From contig NZ_QNRF01000003.1 of assembly GCF_003314975.1 (NCBI RefSeq), positions 372,001 through 436,000 on the forward strand: a stretch of DNA of 64,000 nt, given 5' to 3'. The position numbers and the translations under genes are program-made. The notes under the pieces are model-generated. The model had not been told where the DNA came from, searched no databases, and saw only the letters and a program-made list of their open reading frames with translations. Positions 44,044 through 52,586 of this stretch are shown one piece after another. Position 1 is the stretch's first letter. Each line of letters begins with the position of its first letter. This DNA comes from Marinomonas aquiplantarum. Lineage in GTDB: Bacteria; Pseudomonadota; Gammaproteobacteria; Pseudomonadales; Marinomonadaceae.

Positions 44044-46620
44044 TTAGTCTCTAGATCGTGGTTTCGCATTGCTTTTTTTCGCTTTGCTGACCTTTTTCGC
44101 TTTTTTAGGCTTCTTCGCACTATTTGACGACGTTTTTGTCTTAGCCGCAGCTTGAGCCGTTTTCTTTTGCCTAATGCGTTTGCCCTTGGAAGGGACGCGA
44201 CGCTTTTTACTCTTCGGTTTATCTGACGCTGTGTCTTTCGCGCCTTCTTTTTTATTTCCAGTTCCGTCTTCCGAAGTGGTTTTTGCCTTTGGTTTAGAGC
44301 GACCACCTAATTCAATCGGAGGCAGTTGCGCCAATTGCATTTCCAATTCGGTCAGGTCATCACGCTCGACCTTCTTACGAGGACGTGAAGCCGACTCATC
44401 TAATGTCAGATCAATCTTACGCTGCTCTAAATTAACACTTGCAACTCGAACTTTCAGACGATCACCAAGACGAAACACCCGACCAGTTCGCTCACCAATA
44501 ATGGCTTGATGCTCAATATCATGAACAAAGTAATCCTGACCTAAACCAGAAATGTGAACCAAACCATCGACAAACAACCCTTGTAACTCGACAAACAAGC
44601 CAAAAGACGTCACCGCCGTAACCACACCATCAAAAGCATCGCCTAGATGTTGCTCAACGTATTGGCATTTAAGCCAAGCTTCAACGTCGCGAGTGGCTTC
44701 GTCAGCACGTCGCTCTGTCAAAGAACAAGAATCGCCTAAGCCATCCATATCGGCATGGTCATAACCGTAGATTTTCTTCTCTTTTAATAGAGGACTGCCA
44801 GCCACTCGATGAGCTTGAGTCACATTCGGTCGGCCTTCGCCACGAATCAAATAACGAATCGCCCGATGAACCAGCAAATCAGGATAACGTCGAATCGGCG
44901 AAGTAAAATGGGTATAAGCTTCATAATTCAAACCAAAATGGCCCATGTTATCGGCTTGATAAACCGCTTGCGACATAGAACGTAACATCATGGTTTGAAT
45001 GCTTCGTGCATCCGCTCGGTCTTTAATTTGCTCTGCCACCATAGCGTAATCCGCAGGAGTCGGTTTTAGACCACCAGTGAGCTCTAAACCAAGCAATCCA
45101 AGATAGCTGCGCAAAGTCAGTAGTCGATCTTCTTTTGGTCCTTCATGAACACGGAACAAGGCCGGTAAATCCGCTTTAATCAATAACTCTGCCGCTGCCA
45201 CATTCGCACATAACATGCACTCTTCAATTAACTTATGGGCGTCATTTCGTTCGACCGGCACTATGTGTTCAATCTTCGAATGTTCATCAAACACCATACG
45301 GGTTTCAACGGTATCAAACTCCATCGCTCCTCGTTCTTCACGAGCCAGTTTTAGCACTTGATATAAACCGTTGAGATCATCAATATGAGAGACGATACTT
45401 TGATAGCGATCACGCAAAGCCAGACCTTCATCTTCTGGTTCTGCCGCAATCATTTTAGACACTTTAGTGTATGTTAGACGGGCATGGGAACGAATCAAAC
45501 CTTCATAGAATTTAAAGCCACGCATCTTGCCTTTTGTGGTCAGAGAAATCTCAGCCACCATGGCAAGTCGATCGACATCTGGGTTCAATGAACACAAACC
45601 GTTGGAAAGCACTTCCGGTAGCATTGGAATCACTCGGCCAGGGAAGTAAACTGAATTACCTCGCACAATGGCCTCTTCGTCTAATGCGGTGTCTTTTTTA
45701 ACATAATGAGACACATCTGCGATGGCGACAAACAGCTTCCAACCACCTGGTGTTTTTTCACAATATACCGCGTCATCAAAGTCACGGGCATCTTCGCCGT
45801 CAATGGTGACAAAAGGTGTCTCGCGTAAATCCACTCGATGGGCTTTGTCTTCTTCCGCGACTTCAGGGGTAAAGTGTTTAACTTGTTGCTCAACAGCCGC
45901 AGGCCACTCGTTAGGAATTTCATAACGATGCATAGCCACTTCAATTTCAACACCCGGCGCCATGAAGTCACCCAGTACTTTCTTCACAATGCCTTTTGCT
46001 GATTGACCTCGATCGGCATAAGAAAGGATCTCAACCAACACATATTGACCATGTTTAGGCGCCAGTCCGGAATCTTTACCAATCAGAATGTCTTGTGCGA
46101 TTCTTGGATTTTCAGGCGTCACAAAAGCCGTCTGGCTCTCTTCATAGTAACGTCCGACTAACTGGGTATGCTTTCGTTCCAATACTTCAACGATAACACC
46201 ATCTAAACGGCCTTTTACACTGCGACCAGACAAGCGAACTTTAGCTTTATCACCGTCCATTACGTTCATCATCTGACGAGCGGACAAAAAGATGTCGTCA
46301 TCGCTGGCACGCAATAAGAAGCCATGACCTTCTTTATTGCCTTGTACGTACCCTTCGATGAAGTCACTTTCTAAAAGAGGCTTATATTCATTATTGGCAT
46401 TACTGGATAGCTGACTGTCGCGACACATGGCAATTAAACGACGACGCAATGCTTCTATCTCATCTTCTCCTTTAAGAGAAAATAAGTCGCACAGTTGTGG
46501 GTGACTTAAAGCGGTATTTTGTGTTGCAAGAAATTCTAAGATGTATTCACGACTAGGCACCGGATTATCGTATTTTGATGCTTCGCGCTGCGAGTGTGGA
46601 TCGTTAATTTTTTTACTCAA
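44044..46620 (-). CDS. rnr: ribonuclease R
   Basis: 858 residues, a 3'-5' exoribonuclease that degrades structured RNA. Order: winged-helix region, two cold-shock domains, RNB domain with the metal site in DGEDARDFDDAVY, S1 domain (DAFDGVVTAVTSFGLFVELQG), and a Lys/Arg/Ala-rich C-terminal tail of over 100 residues that is highly repetitive in composition. The start is a TTG at 46620 with AAGGAT upstream. It heads the rnr-rlmB-cob block. Confidence 0.95.
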   Translation of the reverse strand: MSKKINDPHSQREASKYDNPVPSREYILEFLATQNTALSHPQLCDLFSLKGEDEIEALRRRLIAMCRDSQLSSNANNEYKPLLESDFIEGYVQGNKEGHGFLLRASDDDIFLSARQMMNVMDGDKAKVRLSGRSVKGRLDGVIVEVLERKHTQLVGRYYEESQTAFVTPENPRIAQDILIGKDSGLAPKHGQYVLVEILSYADRGQSAKGIVKKVLGDFMAPGVEIEVAMHRYEIPNEWPAAVEQQVKHFTPEVAEEDKAHRVDLRETPFVTIDGEDARDFDDAVYCEKTPGGWKLFVAIADVSHYVKKDTALDEEAIVRGNSVYFPGRVIPMLPEVLSNGLCSLNPDVDRLAMVAEISLTTKGKMRGFKFYEGLIRSHARLTYTKVSKMIAAEPEDEGLALRDRYQSIVSHIDDLNGLYQVLKLAREERGAMEFDTVETRMVFDEHSKIEHIVPVERNDAHKLIEECMLCANVAAAELLIKADLPALFRVHEGPKEDRLLTLRSYLGLLGLELTGGLKPTPADYAMVAEQIKDRADARSIQTMMLRSMSQAVYQADNMGHFGLNYEAYTHFTSPIRRYPDLLVHRAIRYLIRGEGRPNVTQAHRVAGSPLLKEKKIYGYDHADMDGLGDSCSLTERRADEATRDVEAWLKCQYVEQHLGDAFDGVVTAVTSFGLFVELQGLFVDGLVHISGLGQDYFVHDIEHQAIIGERTGRVFRLGDRLKVRVASVNLEQRKIDLTLDESASRPRKKVERDDLTELEMQLAQLPPIELGGRSKPKAKTTSEDGTGNKKEGAKDTASDKPKSKKRRVPSKGKRIRQKKTAQAAAKTKTSSNSAKKPKKAKKVSKAKKSNAKPRSRD

Positions 46621-46749
46621 TGTATGTTTATCCTTGGTTTTTTTAGTAAGACATCCTGTTATAAATCACCAATATGAACATCTTACGATTGAGAATGTGG
46701 TTTTGGCTTTGGCAACGTGCCCTTTATAAGCCCACATAAGTTATCTCAT

Positions 46750-46780
46750 TATAGAGTATTCTCAGGGAATACTCTCTATA
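46750..46780. other. hairpin in the rnr upstream region
   Basis: Arms TATAGAGTATTC and GAATACTCTCTATA pair over 12 bp with a two-base bulge; loop TCAG. It lies 130-160 bp upstream of the rnr TTG. It may be a leader structure for rnr mRNA or part of its promoter region. Confidence 0.5.
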
Positions 46781-46955
46781 AAAGCCTTGTTCTCTCTATT
46801 ATCTGCACACTGTGGAAAGGTTATTTTGTAATTCGACAACAAAACGTAAAAGAAAGCCTTATTTTATCGAACAATAACTCTGTTTTTGCTGGGTCAAAAT
46901 AGTCATAAATAAAAAATATGACTTTTTTCTGTTTAATTATTCAGCAAAATCGATG

Positions 46956-46980
46956 AATAGATCGAATAATTCGATCTATT
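46956..46980. repeat. perfect 25-bp palindrome after ppsR
   Basis: Two 12-bp arms (AATAGATCGAAT and its complement) around a single central base, starting 13 bp beyond the ppsR stop. No T-run follows on the minus strand, so it may be a protein-binding site rather than a terminator. Its core recurs upstream of ppsR. Confidence 0.75.
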
Positions 46981-46992
46981 TCGACTCTAATT

Positions 46993-47832
46993 TCATTGAC
47001 GATGACGCTCTAAATTCATTTCGGCCATCACTTTGGTGGAAATTTCTTCCACCGACAGGGTCGTAGAGTTTAAGAAGGGGATGCGCTCCTGACGATACAA
47101 AGACTCTACTTCCTCAATTTCATAGCGACATTGCCTGAAAGAAGCGTATTTACTTTGCGCCATACGACCAGTACGAATTTCATGCAACCTCTGCGGATCA
47201 ATAGTCAGCCCAAACAGCTTTTTCTTGTGAAGTTTTAATACTTTAGGTAAGCCAGCAGAGGAAAAGTCGTCTTCCGTTATCGGGTAGTTTGCCGCTCTAA
47301 TTCCGTACTGCATGGCCAGATATAAACTCGTCGGCGTTTTGCCCGAACGAGAAACACCAAGCAAAATGATATCCGCTTGATCGAAATTTTTGATGGATGC
47401 CCCATCATCATTCGCCAAAGCATAGTTAATCGCGTCTATCCGACCATCATAAACCCCCGCTTTCATACCATGGGCTTTTTGTGCCGAAGGTTGAGCTTTG
47501 ACCCCTAAGGCCTGCTCAATGGGCGACAACATATCACCAAACACATTGTAACAATGGCACTGACAAGACTGCACTATGTCACTGATAGCTTGGTCTGAAA
47601 TGGTATAAAAAACCAATACCGATGCCCCCTGCTCAACCTCTAAATCAATTTGTTGTTTTAGACCATTAGCTTGGTCCTTAGTGCTCAAAAAAGGCACACT
47701 TTTGGTCAATATGTCGACATCAAAAAAAGACAACATAGCAGAACCAAACACTTCGGCGGTAATCGCCGTTCCATCGGAAACAAAATACACTTTCATGTCA
47801 TTTTTACTCATTTTGTTGTTATCTAACGACAT
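46993..47832 (-). CDS. ppsR: PEP synthase regulatory protein (kinase/pyrophosphorylase)
   Basis: 279 residues of the DUF299 family. FVSDGTAITAEVFGSAM opens the domain, and the nucleotide-binding loop is GVSRSGKTPTSLYLA. It inactivates PEP synthase by ADP-dependent phosphorylation of a Thr near the catalytic His and reactivates it by phosphorolysis. It is divergent from ppsA, its target. Alternative ATGs at 47811 and 47796 are possible; none has a strong ribosome binding site, so the start is uncertain. Confidence 0.92.
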   Translation of the reverse strand: MSLDNNKMSKNDMKVYFVSDGTAITAEVFGSAMLSFFDVDILTKSVPFLSTKDQANGLKQQIDLEVEQGASVLVFYTISDQAISDIVQSCQCHCYNVFGDMLSPIEQALGVKAQPSAQKAHGMKAGVYDGRIDAINYALANDDGASIKNFDQADIILLGVSRSGKTPTSLYLAMQYGIRAANYPITEDDFSSAGLPKVLKLHKKKLFGLTIDPQRLHEIRTGRMAQSKYASFRQCRYEIEEVESLYRQERIPFLNSTTLSVEEISTKVMAEMNLERHRQ

Positions 47833-47844
47833 CCGTTTTTTCGA

Positions 47845-47882
47845 TTGAAATAAAACTACATCGAATAATCGATTTTATTCAA
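47845..47882. promoter_or_regulatory. nested palindrome between ppsR and ppsA
   Basis: An outer imperfect inverted repeat (TTGAAATAAAA / TTTTATTCAA) encloses ATCGA-ATAA-TCGAT. It lies in the 212-bp divergent region and is a candidate operator for one or both genes. Confidence 0.5.
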
Positions 47883-48004
47883 CGCATCCCAGCTACATAC
47901 AATGGACCCAGAGTTAAGGCTTTGACAAGCCCTAGAATGACCTTGTCAGCAGACACTCTTACTCGGCGGGTAGCTCTTTACATTGTGCCCGCAAATGATT
48001 TTTA

Positions 48005-48016
48005 TTGATTCGATAA
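48005..48016 (+). promoter_or_regulatory. possible Cra-like site before ppsA
   Basis: TTGATTCGATAA resembles the Cra (FruR) consensus at most positions. Cra activates ppsA in E. coli. It lies only 28 bp before the start codon, an awkward place for an activator, so this is tentative. Confidence 0.3.
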
Positions 48017-48044
48017 TAAAAACACTCAACCATCGGAGTCTCTT

Positions 48045-50441
48045 GTGAGCAAATTTATTAAGTGGTTTAAAGATCTTCGTTTAGAAGATGTCGGTCAAGT
48101 AGGCGGGAAAAATGCCTCCTTGGGAGAAATGATTTCTAACCTGACAGACCTTGGTATCCAAGTACCAAATGGTTTCGCAACCACTGCTTATGCCTATCAA
48201 AGCTTTTTGGTTGAGACGGGGTTAGAAGACAAAATCCACCAGACTTTAGACAGTTTGGATGTAGATGATGTGCATGCTCTTGCCGAGACTGGCGTCAAAA
48301 TTCGCCAGTGGATTGAAGACGCGTCTTTCTCTGACGAGTTCAACCAAGAAATTGAACACGCTTTTGCGGTTTTGTGTGAAGACAATGCCGAAGGTACTTC
48401 CTTTGCCGTTCGTTCTTCTGCCACTGCGGAAGATTTGCCTGATGCGTCCTTTGCAGGTCAACAGGAAACCTACCTTAATGTGATAGGTTTAGCGGACATT
48501 AAAGCGTCAATCAAACGCGTTTTCGCCTCTTTATTTAATGATCGTGCGATTTCATACCGCGTACACCAAGGCTTTGAACATCAAGGCGTTGCTTTATCTG
48601 CTGGCATTCAAAAAATGGTCCGCAGTGACATTGGCGCATCTGGTGTCTTATTTACCTTGGATACTGAATCCGGCTTCGATGAAGTGGTCTTCATTACCGC
48701 CGCATACGGTTTAGGTGAAATGGTGGTACAAGGTACCGTTAACCCTGATGAATACTATGTTCACAAACCCACCCTCGAATCCAACCGTCCAGCCGTTGTA
48801 CGTAAAAGTCTTGGTAGCAAAGCACAAAAAATGGAGTACGCAGAGGCAGGTAGCGACGAGTTTGTTAAGGTTGTTCCTGTTGCTCTCGACGATCAAAACC
48901 GCTTTGCTTTGAGCAATGACGAAATAGAAGATTTGGCACGACAAGCTTGTATTATCGAAAAACATTACCAGCGCCCGATGGACATAGAATGGGCCAAAGA
49001 TGGCATAGATGGAAAACTCTACATAGTGCAAGCTCGACCTGAAACGGTTCGTAGCCAAAGCAGTGCTCAGAGCATGGAACGTTACAGCTTAAAAGAAACC
49101 TCTCAGATCATGATTACAGGTCGTGCCATTGGTCACAAAATTGGTACAGGGGCGGTAAAAGTACTGTCATCCATTACTGAGATGGATCGCATCCAACCTG
49201 GTGATGTTCTTGTCACTGACATCACAGACCCAGATTGGGAACCCATCATGAAGCGTGCCTCGGCGATTGTCACCAATCGTGGTGGTCGAACCTGTCACGC
49301 GGCCATTATTGCACGTGAATTAGGCATTCCAGCCGTAGTCGGTTGTGGCGATGCAACAGAAGTCTTGAAAAATGACCAGCAAGTAACCGTTTCTTGTGCG
49401 CAAGGCGATATGGGCTTTGTTTATCAGGGAGCATTGCAGTTCGATGTGATTACTTCTGAAGTGGGCAACATGCCAGACTTACCCGTCAAAGTCATGATGA
49501 ACGTTGGTAATCCAAATCGCGCTTTTGACTTCGCGATGCTACCAAATGCCGGCATTGGTTTGGCACGTCTCGAATTCATTATCAACCGTATGATTGGCAT
49601 TCACCCAAAAGCCTTACTGAATTACGCAGATATGGACGCTGCTTTAAAAGAAGAGATCGATCATCGTATCGCTGGTTACCAAGGTCCAGTCGAGTTTTAT
49701 GTCGACAAACTAGTAGAAGGCGTAGCAACTCTGGCGTGCTCTTTTTCTCAGAAACCCGTCATTGTTCGTCTTTCTGACTTTAAATCCAATGAGTATCACA
49801 ATCTCGTTGGAGGACCATTGTTCGAACCAGATGAAGAAAATCCAATGCTAGGTTTCCGTGGTGCAGCTCGCTACATTGACGACTCATTCCGTGATTGTTT
49901 TGCCATGGAATGTGAAGCCATTCGTCGAGTTCGTAACGACATGGGGCTGACCAATGTACAGATTATGATTCCATTTGTACGTACGTTAGAAGAAGCTCAG
50001 CAAGTCACAGAATTGCTTGCGGAACAAGGCTTGGCTCGCGGTGAAAACGGCCTCAAAGTCATCATGATGTGTGAACTACCGTCTAACGCACTTTTAGCTG
50101 AGGAGTTCCTACAGTACTTCGATGGCTTCTCTATTGGTTCCAATGATTTAACACAACTGACTCTCGGGCTCGATCGAGATTCAGGCTTGATTGCCGACAA
50201 GTTCGATGAACGTAACCCAGCAGTGAAAAAACTCTTAAAAATGGCCATTTCCGCTTGTCGTGAACAAGGAAAGTACGTAGGGATTTGTGGTCAAGGGCCA
50301 TCAGACCATGCGGATTTTGCTGACTGGTTGGTCGCTCAAGGTATCGAAAGTGTTTCTCTTAACCCGGATACCGTCGTCGAGACTTGGTTGCACTTAAATG
50401 AAGTCATTGAAAATGCGTCGTTAAATAAAGACGCCGTGTAA
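48045..50441 (+). CDS. ppsA: phosphoenolpyruvate synthase
   Basis: 798 residues, full length. An N-terminal ATP-binding domain (VGGKNASLGEMISNL, then SFAVRSSATAEDLPDASFAG in part) precedes the swivelling domain with catalytic His418 in GGRTCHAAIIAREL and a TIM-barrel PEP domain. Thr416 is the site PpsR would phosphorylate. It makes PEP from pyruvate and ATP for gluconeogenesis. The start is GTG with CGGAG upstream. Growth on organic acids or catabolic products would need it. Confidence 0.96.
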   Translation: MSKFIKWFKDLRLEDVGQVGGKNASLGEMISNLTDLGIQVPNGFATTAYAYQSFLVETGLEDKIHQTLDSLDVDDVHALAETGVKIRQWIEDASFSDEFNQEIEHAFAVLCEDNAEGTSFAVRSSATAEDLPDASFAGQQETYLNVIGLADIKASIKRVFASLFNDRAISYRVHQGFEHQGVALSAGIQKMVRSDIGASGVLFTLDTESGFDEVVFITAAYGLGEMVVQGTVNPDEYYVHKPTLESNRPAVVRKSLGSKAQKMEYAEAGSDEFVKVVPVALDDQNRFALSNDEIEDLARQACIIEKHYQRPMDIEWAKDGIDGKLYIVQARPETVRSQSSAQSMERYSLKETSQIMITGRAIGHKIGTGAVKVLSSITEMDRIQPGDVLVTDITDPDWEPIMKRASAIVTNRGGRTCHAAIIARELGIPAVVGCGDATEVLKNDQQVTVSCAQGDMGFVYQGALQFDVITSEVGNMPDLPVKVMMNVGNPNRAFDFAMLPNAGIGLARLEFIINRMIGIHPKALLNYADMDAALKEEIDHRIAGYQGPVEFYVDKLVEGVATLACSFSQKPVIVRLSDFKSNEYHNLVGGPLFEPDEENPMLGFRGAARYIDDSFRDCFAMECEAIRRVRNDMGLTNVQIMIPFVRTLEEAQQVTELLAEQGLARGENGLKVIMMCELPSNALLAEEFLQYFDGFSIGSNDLTQLTLGLDRDSGLIADKFDERNPAVKKLLKMAISACREQGKYVGICGQGPSDHADFADWLVAQGIESVSLNPDTVVETWLHLNEVIENASLNKDAV

Positions 50442-50567
50442 TTTATACCTGCCACCTCATTAACAGAGTAGATGGCAGGCACCAACTGCATCTTGGTAGG
50501 TTTTCCTATTAAGTCAGAATGCCGTTTAATCGCGGTTAGTGACCTTATTGTTGTCACACTCTCGTTT

Positions 50568-50595
50568 AAGCCCTGCATTGCAGGGCTTTTTTTAT
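50568..50595 (+). terminator. terminator after ppsA
   Basis: Perfect 10-bp stem AAGCCCTGCA / TGCAGGGCTT with a one-base centre, followed by T5 and more T. It lies 127 bp after the ppsA stop; the interval before it holds a further CCTGCCA/TGGCAGG stem-loop at about 50448-50479. Confidence 0.92.
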
Positions 50596-50663
50596 ACTCA
50601 AAAATGCATCAAACAAAGTCATTTTGAGTGCTCTGAATAGCTCGCTGCTGTGGTTGTGACACA

Positions 50664-51782
50664 CTAATTGAAAGGTAAAAATTGCTCCACATCCTCTAGG
50701 TTCACGGAGGTTACACTGCTAAATCGCCACGTTGGTGACTTATCTTTATCTACCAATAAGGCTCTCACACCTTCTGCAAAATCTCCTTTATGGCACAAAG
50801 CGGTGATTAGGTTTAATTCTGAGTCAAACACCTGATGCAAACTTGACTGCCGGTGTACTTCCAACTGACGAAGAATGATATGAGCCGATAACGCGCTACC
50901 GGAAAGAAAGCTTTGCTTGGCTTTTTTCAACCAAGCCGTCTCAGGTTTCCATTGCCTAATTTTCTGATCTATTTCCTCGATGGAACCTACCATTAACGGT
51001 GCTATTTCGCTGGTATGTTCTTTCACATGATTATCTACATGATTCAAGCTACTTAGCCGTTGAGACAAGGGTGAGATGAGTTGCTTAAGACTTACTAACG
51101 ATCGTTCCTTATCCCGACCATCCCAATGCACCTTATCCAGACTCTCCAACAACGCTTTTTTTGACTCTTGTGAGACTAGAACATTGGCCATCCCTAACGC
51201 CATTGCGTCCGAACAACTCAAATGACATCCAGTCAAAGCGATAAAGCGAGCCCAAGTAACATCTATTTGATTAAGAAAATAACTTGCTCCAACATCAGGA
51301 AATAAGCCAATGGTGATCTCAGGCATAGCCAAGCGACTCGTCTCTGTCACTACTCGGACATCCGCAGCCATAAATAAGCCCATGCCGCCGCCCATCACGA
51401 TACCCTGCCCCCAACAAATCACAGGCTTGGGGTAAGTATGTAAGCAGAAATCTAACGCATATTCTTTTTTAAAATAGTCCTCTACGACGGCTGGATCTGG
51501 TCTCTCTGCTGCGACAACAGATTCATAGACCTCCACCACATTCCCTCCAGCACAAAATGCCCGCTCCCCTTCGCCTTCTAACCACACCGCCACAATGGCT
51601 TCATCATCTTTCCAGACCTGTAATTGCTGGGACATCAATTCAACCATTTGCAAACTCAACGCATTCAAAGAAGCAGGCTTATTAAGTCGAATGATGCCTA
51701 ATTTATGCGAATCTTTCAGTGCCTTTTCAAAAACACGAACTGGGGCATCTGCGCTTTTATTTGTGAGTTGAATTTCGTGCAT
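50664..51782 (-). CDS. enoyl-CoA hydratase/isomerase family, 3-hydroxyisobutyryl-CoA hydrolase type
   Basis: 372 residues, longer than true enoyl-CoA hydratases and matching the HIBCH branch. The oxyanion region is GERAFCAGGNVVEVYES, with Asn where most members have Asp. The catalytic Glu and Asp are in MPEITIGLFPDVGASYFLN. It would hydrolyse 3-hydroxyisobutyryl-CoA in valine breakdown. No other valine genes are adjacent, so another acyl-CoA is possible. ATG at 51782. Confidence 0.88.
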   Translation of the reverse strand: MHEIQLTNKSADAPVRVFEKALKDSHKLGIIRLNKPASLNALSLQMVELMSQQLQVWKDDEAIVAVWLEGEGERAFCAGGNVVEVYESVVAAERPDPAVVEDYFKKEYALDFCLHTYPKPVICWGQGIVMGGGMGLFMAADVRVVTETSRLAMPEITIGLFPDVGASYFLNQIDVTWARFIALTGCHLSCSDAMALGMANVLVSQESKKALLESLDKVHWDGRDKERSLVSLKQLISPLSQRLSSLNHVDNHVKEHTSEIAPLMVGSIEEIDQKIRQWKPETAWLKKAKQSFLSGSALSAHIILRQLEVHRQSSLHQVFDSELNLITALCHKGDFAEGVRALLVDKDKSPTWRFSSVTSVNLEDVEQFLPFN

Positions 51783-51971
51783 TATATGGCCTCATCATTT
51801 TTATTATTAAGATAAGAAGCAGCTTAACAATTCATCAAGGTCGCTTCTATGAATATCTAAAAAACCAATTCCCTATCTCAAATAGCAATTATTCAATAAT
51901 GAATCAGTTTAGTAACCTACTGAAATCCAACTCATGGATAAGACAAGAAAATAATAACAAGGAGTAATACC

Positions 51972-52517
51972 ATGCCTACATCCCTTAGCCATTTAACCTT
52001 TGCGACAATAGTCTGTTTGCTATTTAGCTCTGTTCTTCATGCCACTGGACAAGATCCAAACCGAGACGAACGATTTCAAACCAAATTTGTATATGAATCC
52101 CGTGTCACAATAGACCAAAACCGTCCCATTGTTGGTAACAGTAAGTACGGTAACCGTGGCATCGTGTGGATTACTGGAGGCGAGTTTGAAGGCCCTCGAT
52201 TAAATGGCACAGTCATTCCAGGCGGTGGAGATTGGCAACTAACTCGCCCAGACGGAAGCAAAGAGCTAGATGCCAGATATGCATTAAAAACGGACGATGG
52301 TTACGTTATTTATGTTCATAACAAGGTGCTTACCGTACCTCGACCAACCGACGCTAATCCTCGTAATCGATATGCTAAAAGCGTGCTGAGTTTTGAGGCT
52401 CCAATTGATAGTCCTTATGAATGGATGAATCAAGCTGTATTCTTAGGCACTTTAGAACGAGCCAAAGATTACGCCACCAATCCAGCTGTCATTATTCGAG
52501 TTTGGGAGCTACTTTAA
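51972..52517 (+). CDS. DUF3237 family protein with signal peptide
   Basis: 181 residues. A signal peptide (FATIVCLLFSSVLHA) is followed by a DUF3237-like beta-barrel: GGEFEGPRLNGTVIPGGGDW, then RPDGSKELDARYALKTDDG, then a late FEAPIDSPYEWMNQAVFLGT. Most DUF3237 proteins are cytoplasmic; this copy appears exported. Function unknown. ATG follows AAGGAGTAATACC. Confidence 0.85.
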   Translation: MPTSLSHLTFATIVCLLFSSVLHATGQDPNRDERFQTKFVYESRVTIDQNRPIVGNSKYGNRGIVWITGGEFEGPRLNGTVIPGGGDWQLTRPDGSKELDARYALKTDDGYVIYVHNKVLTVPRPTDANPRNRYAKSVLSFEAPIDSPYEWMNQAVFLGTLERAKDYATNPAVIIRVWELL

Positions 52518-52586
52518 CACCATAGAGCGCCATGTCTTAAATATGGCGCTCACCTTTCCCGATGTATTCTATATAGTGTTTTTAAA

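Larger units (their letters stand above)
46621..46992. other. 372-bp non-coding interval between ppsR and rnr
   Basis: AT-rich. It holds a perfect 25-bp palindrome just after ppsR, a weak AGTCAT/ATGACT stem with a T-run at about 46900-46930, and a hairpin at 46750-46780 in the presumed rnr leader. No ORF or RNA gene is convincing. Confidence 0.6.

Noticed and set aside
44037-44306. 89-codon Lys/Arg-rich frame overlapping the end of rnr
   Set aside because: It is the out-of-frame reading of the repetitive basic tail of RNase R.
44319-46610. Internal repeat or CRISPR-like periodicity in the rnr region
   Set aside because: Repetition is confined to codons of the basic protein tail; there are no regularly spaced direct repeats here or elsewhere in the window.
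48711-49058. 115-codon antisense frame in ppsA
   Set aside because: It lies fully inside a highly conserved gene and has no recognisable domain or start signal.
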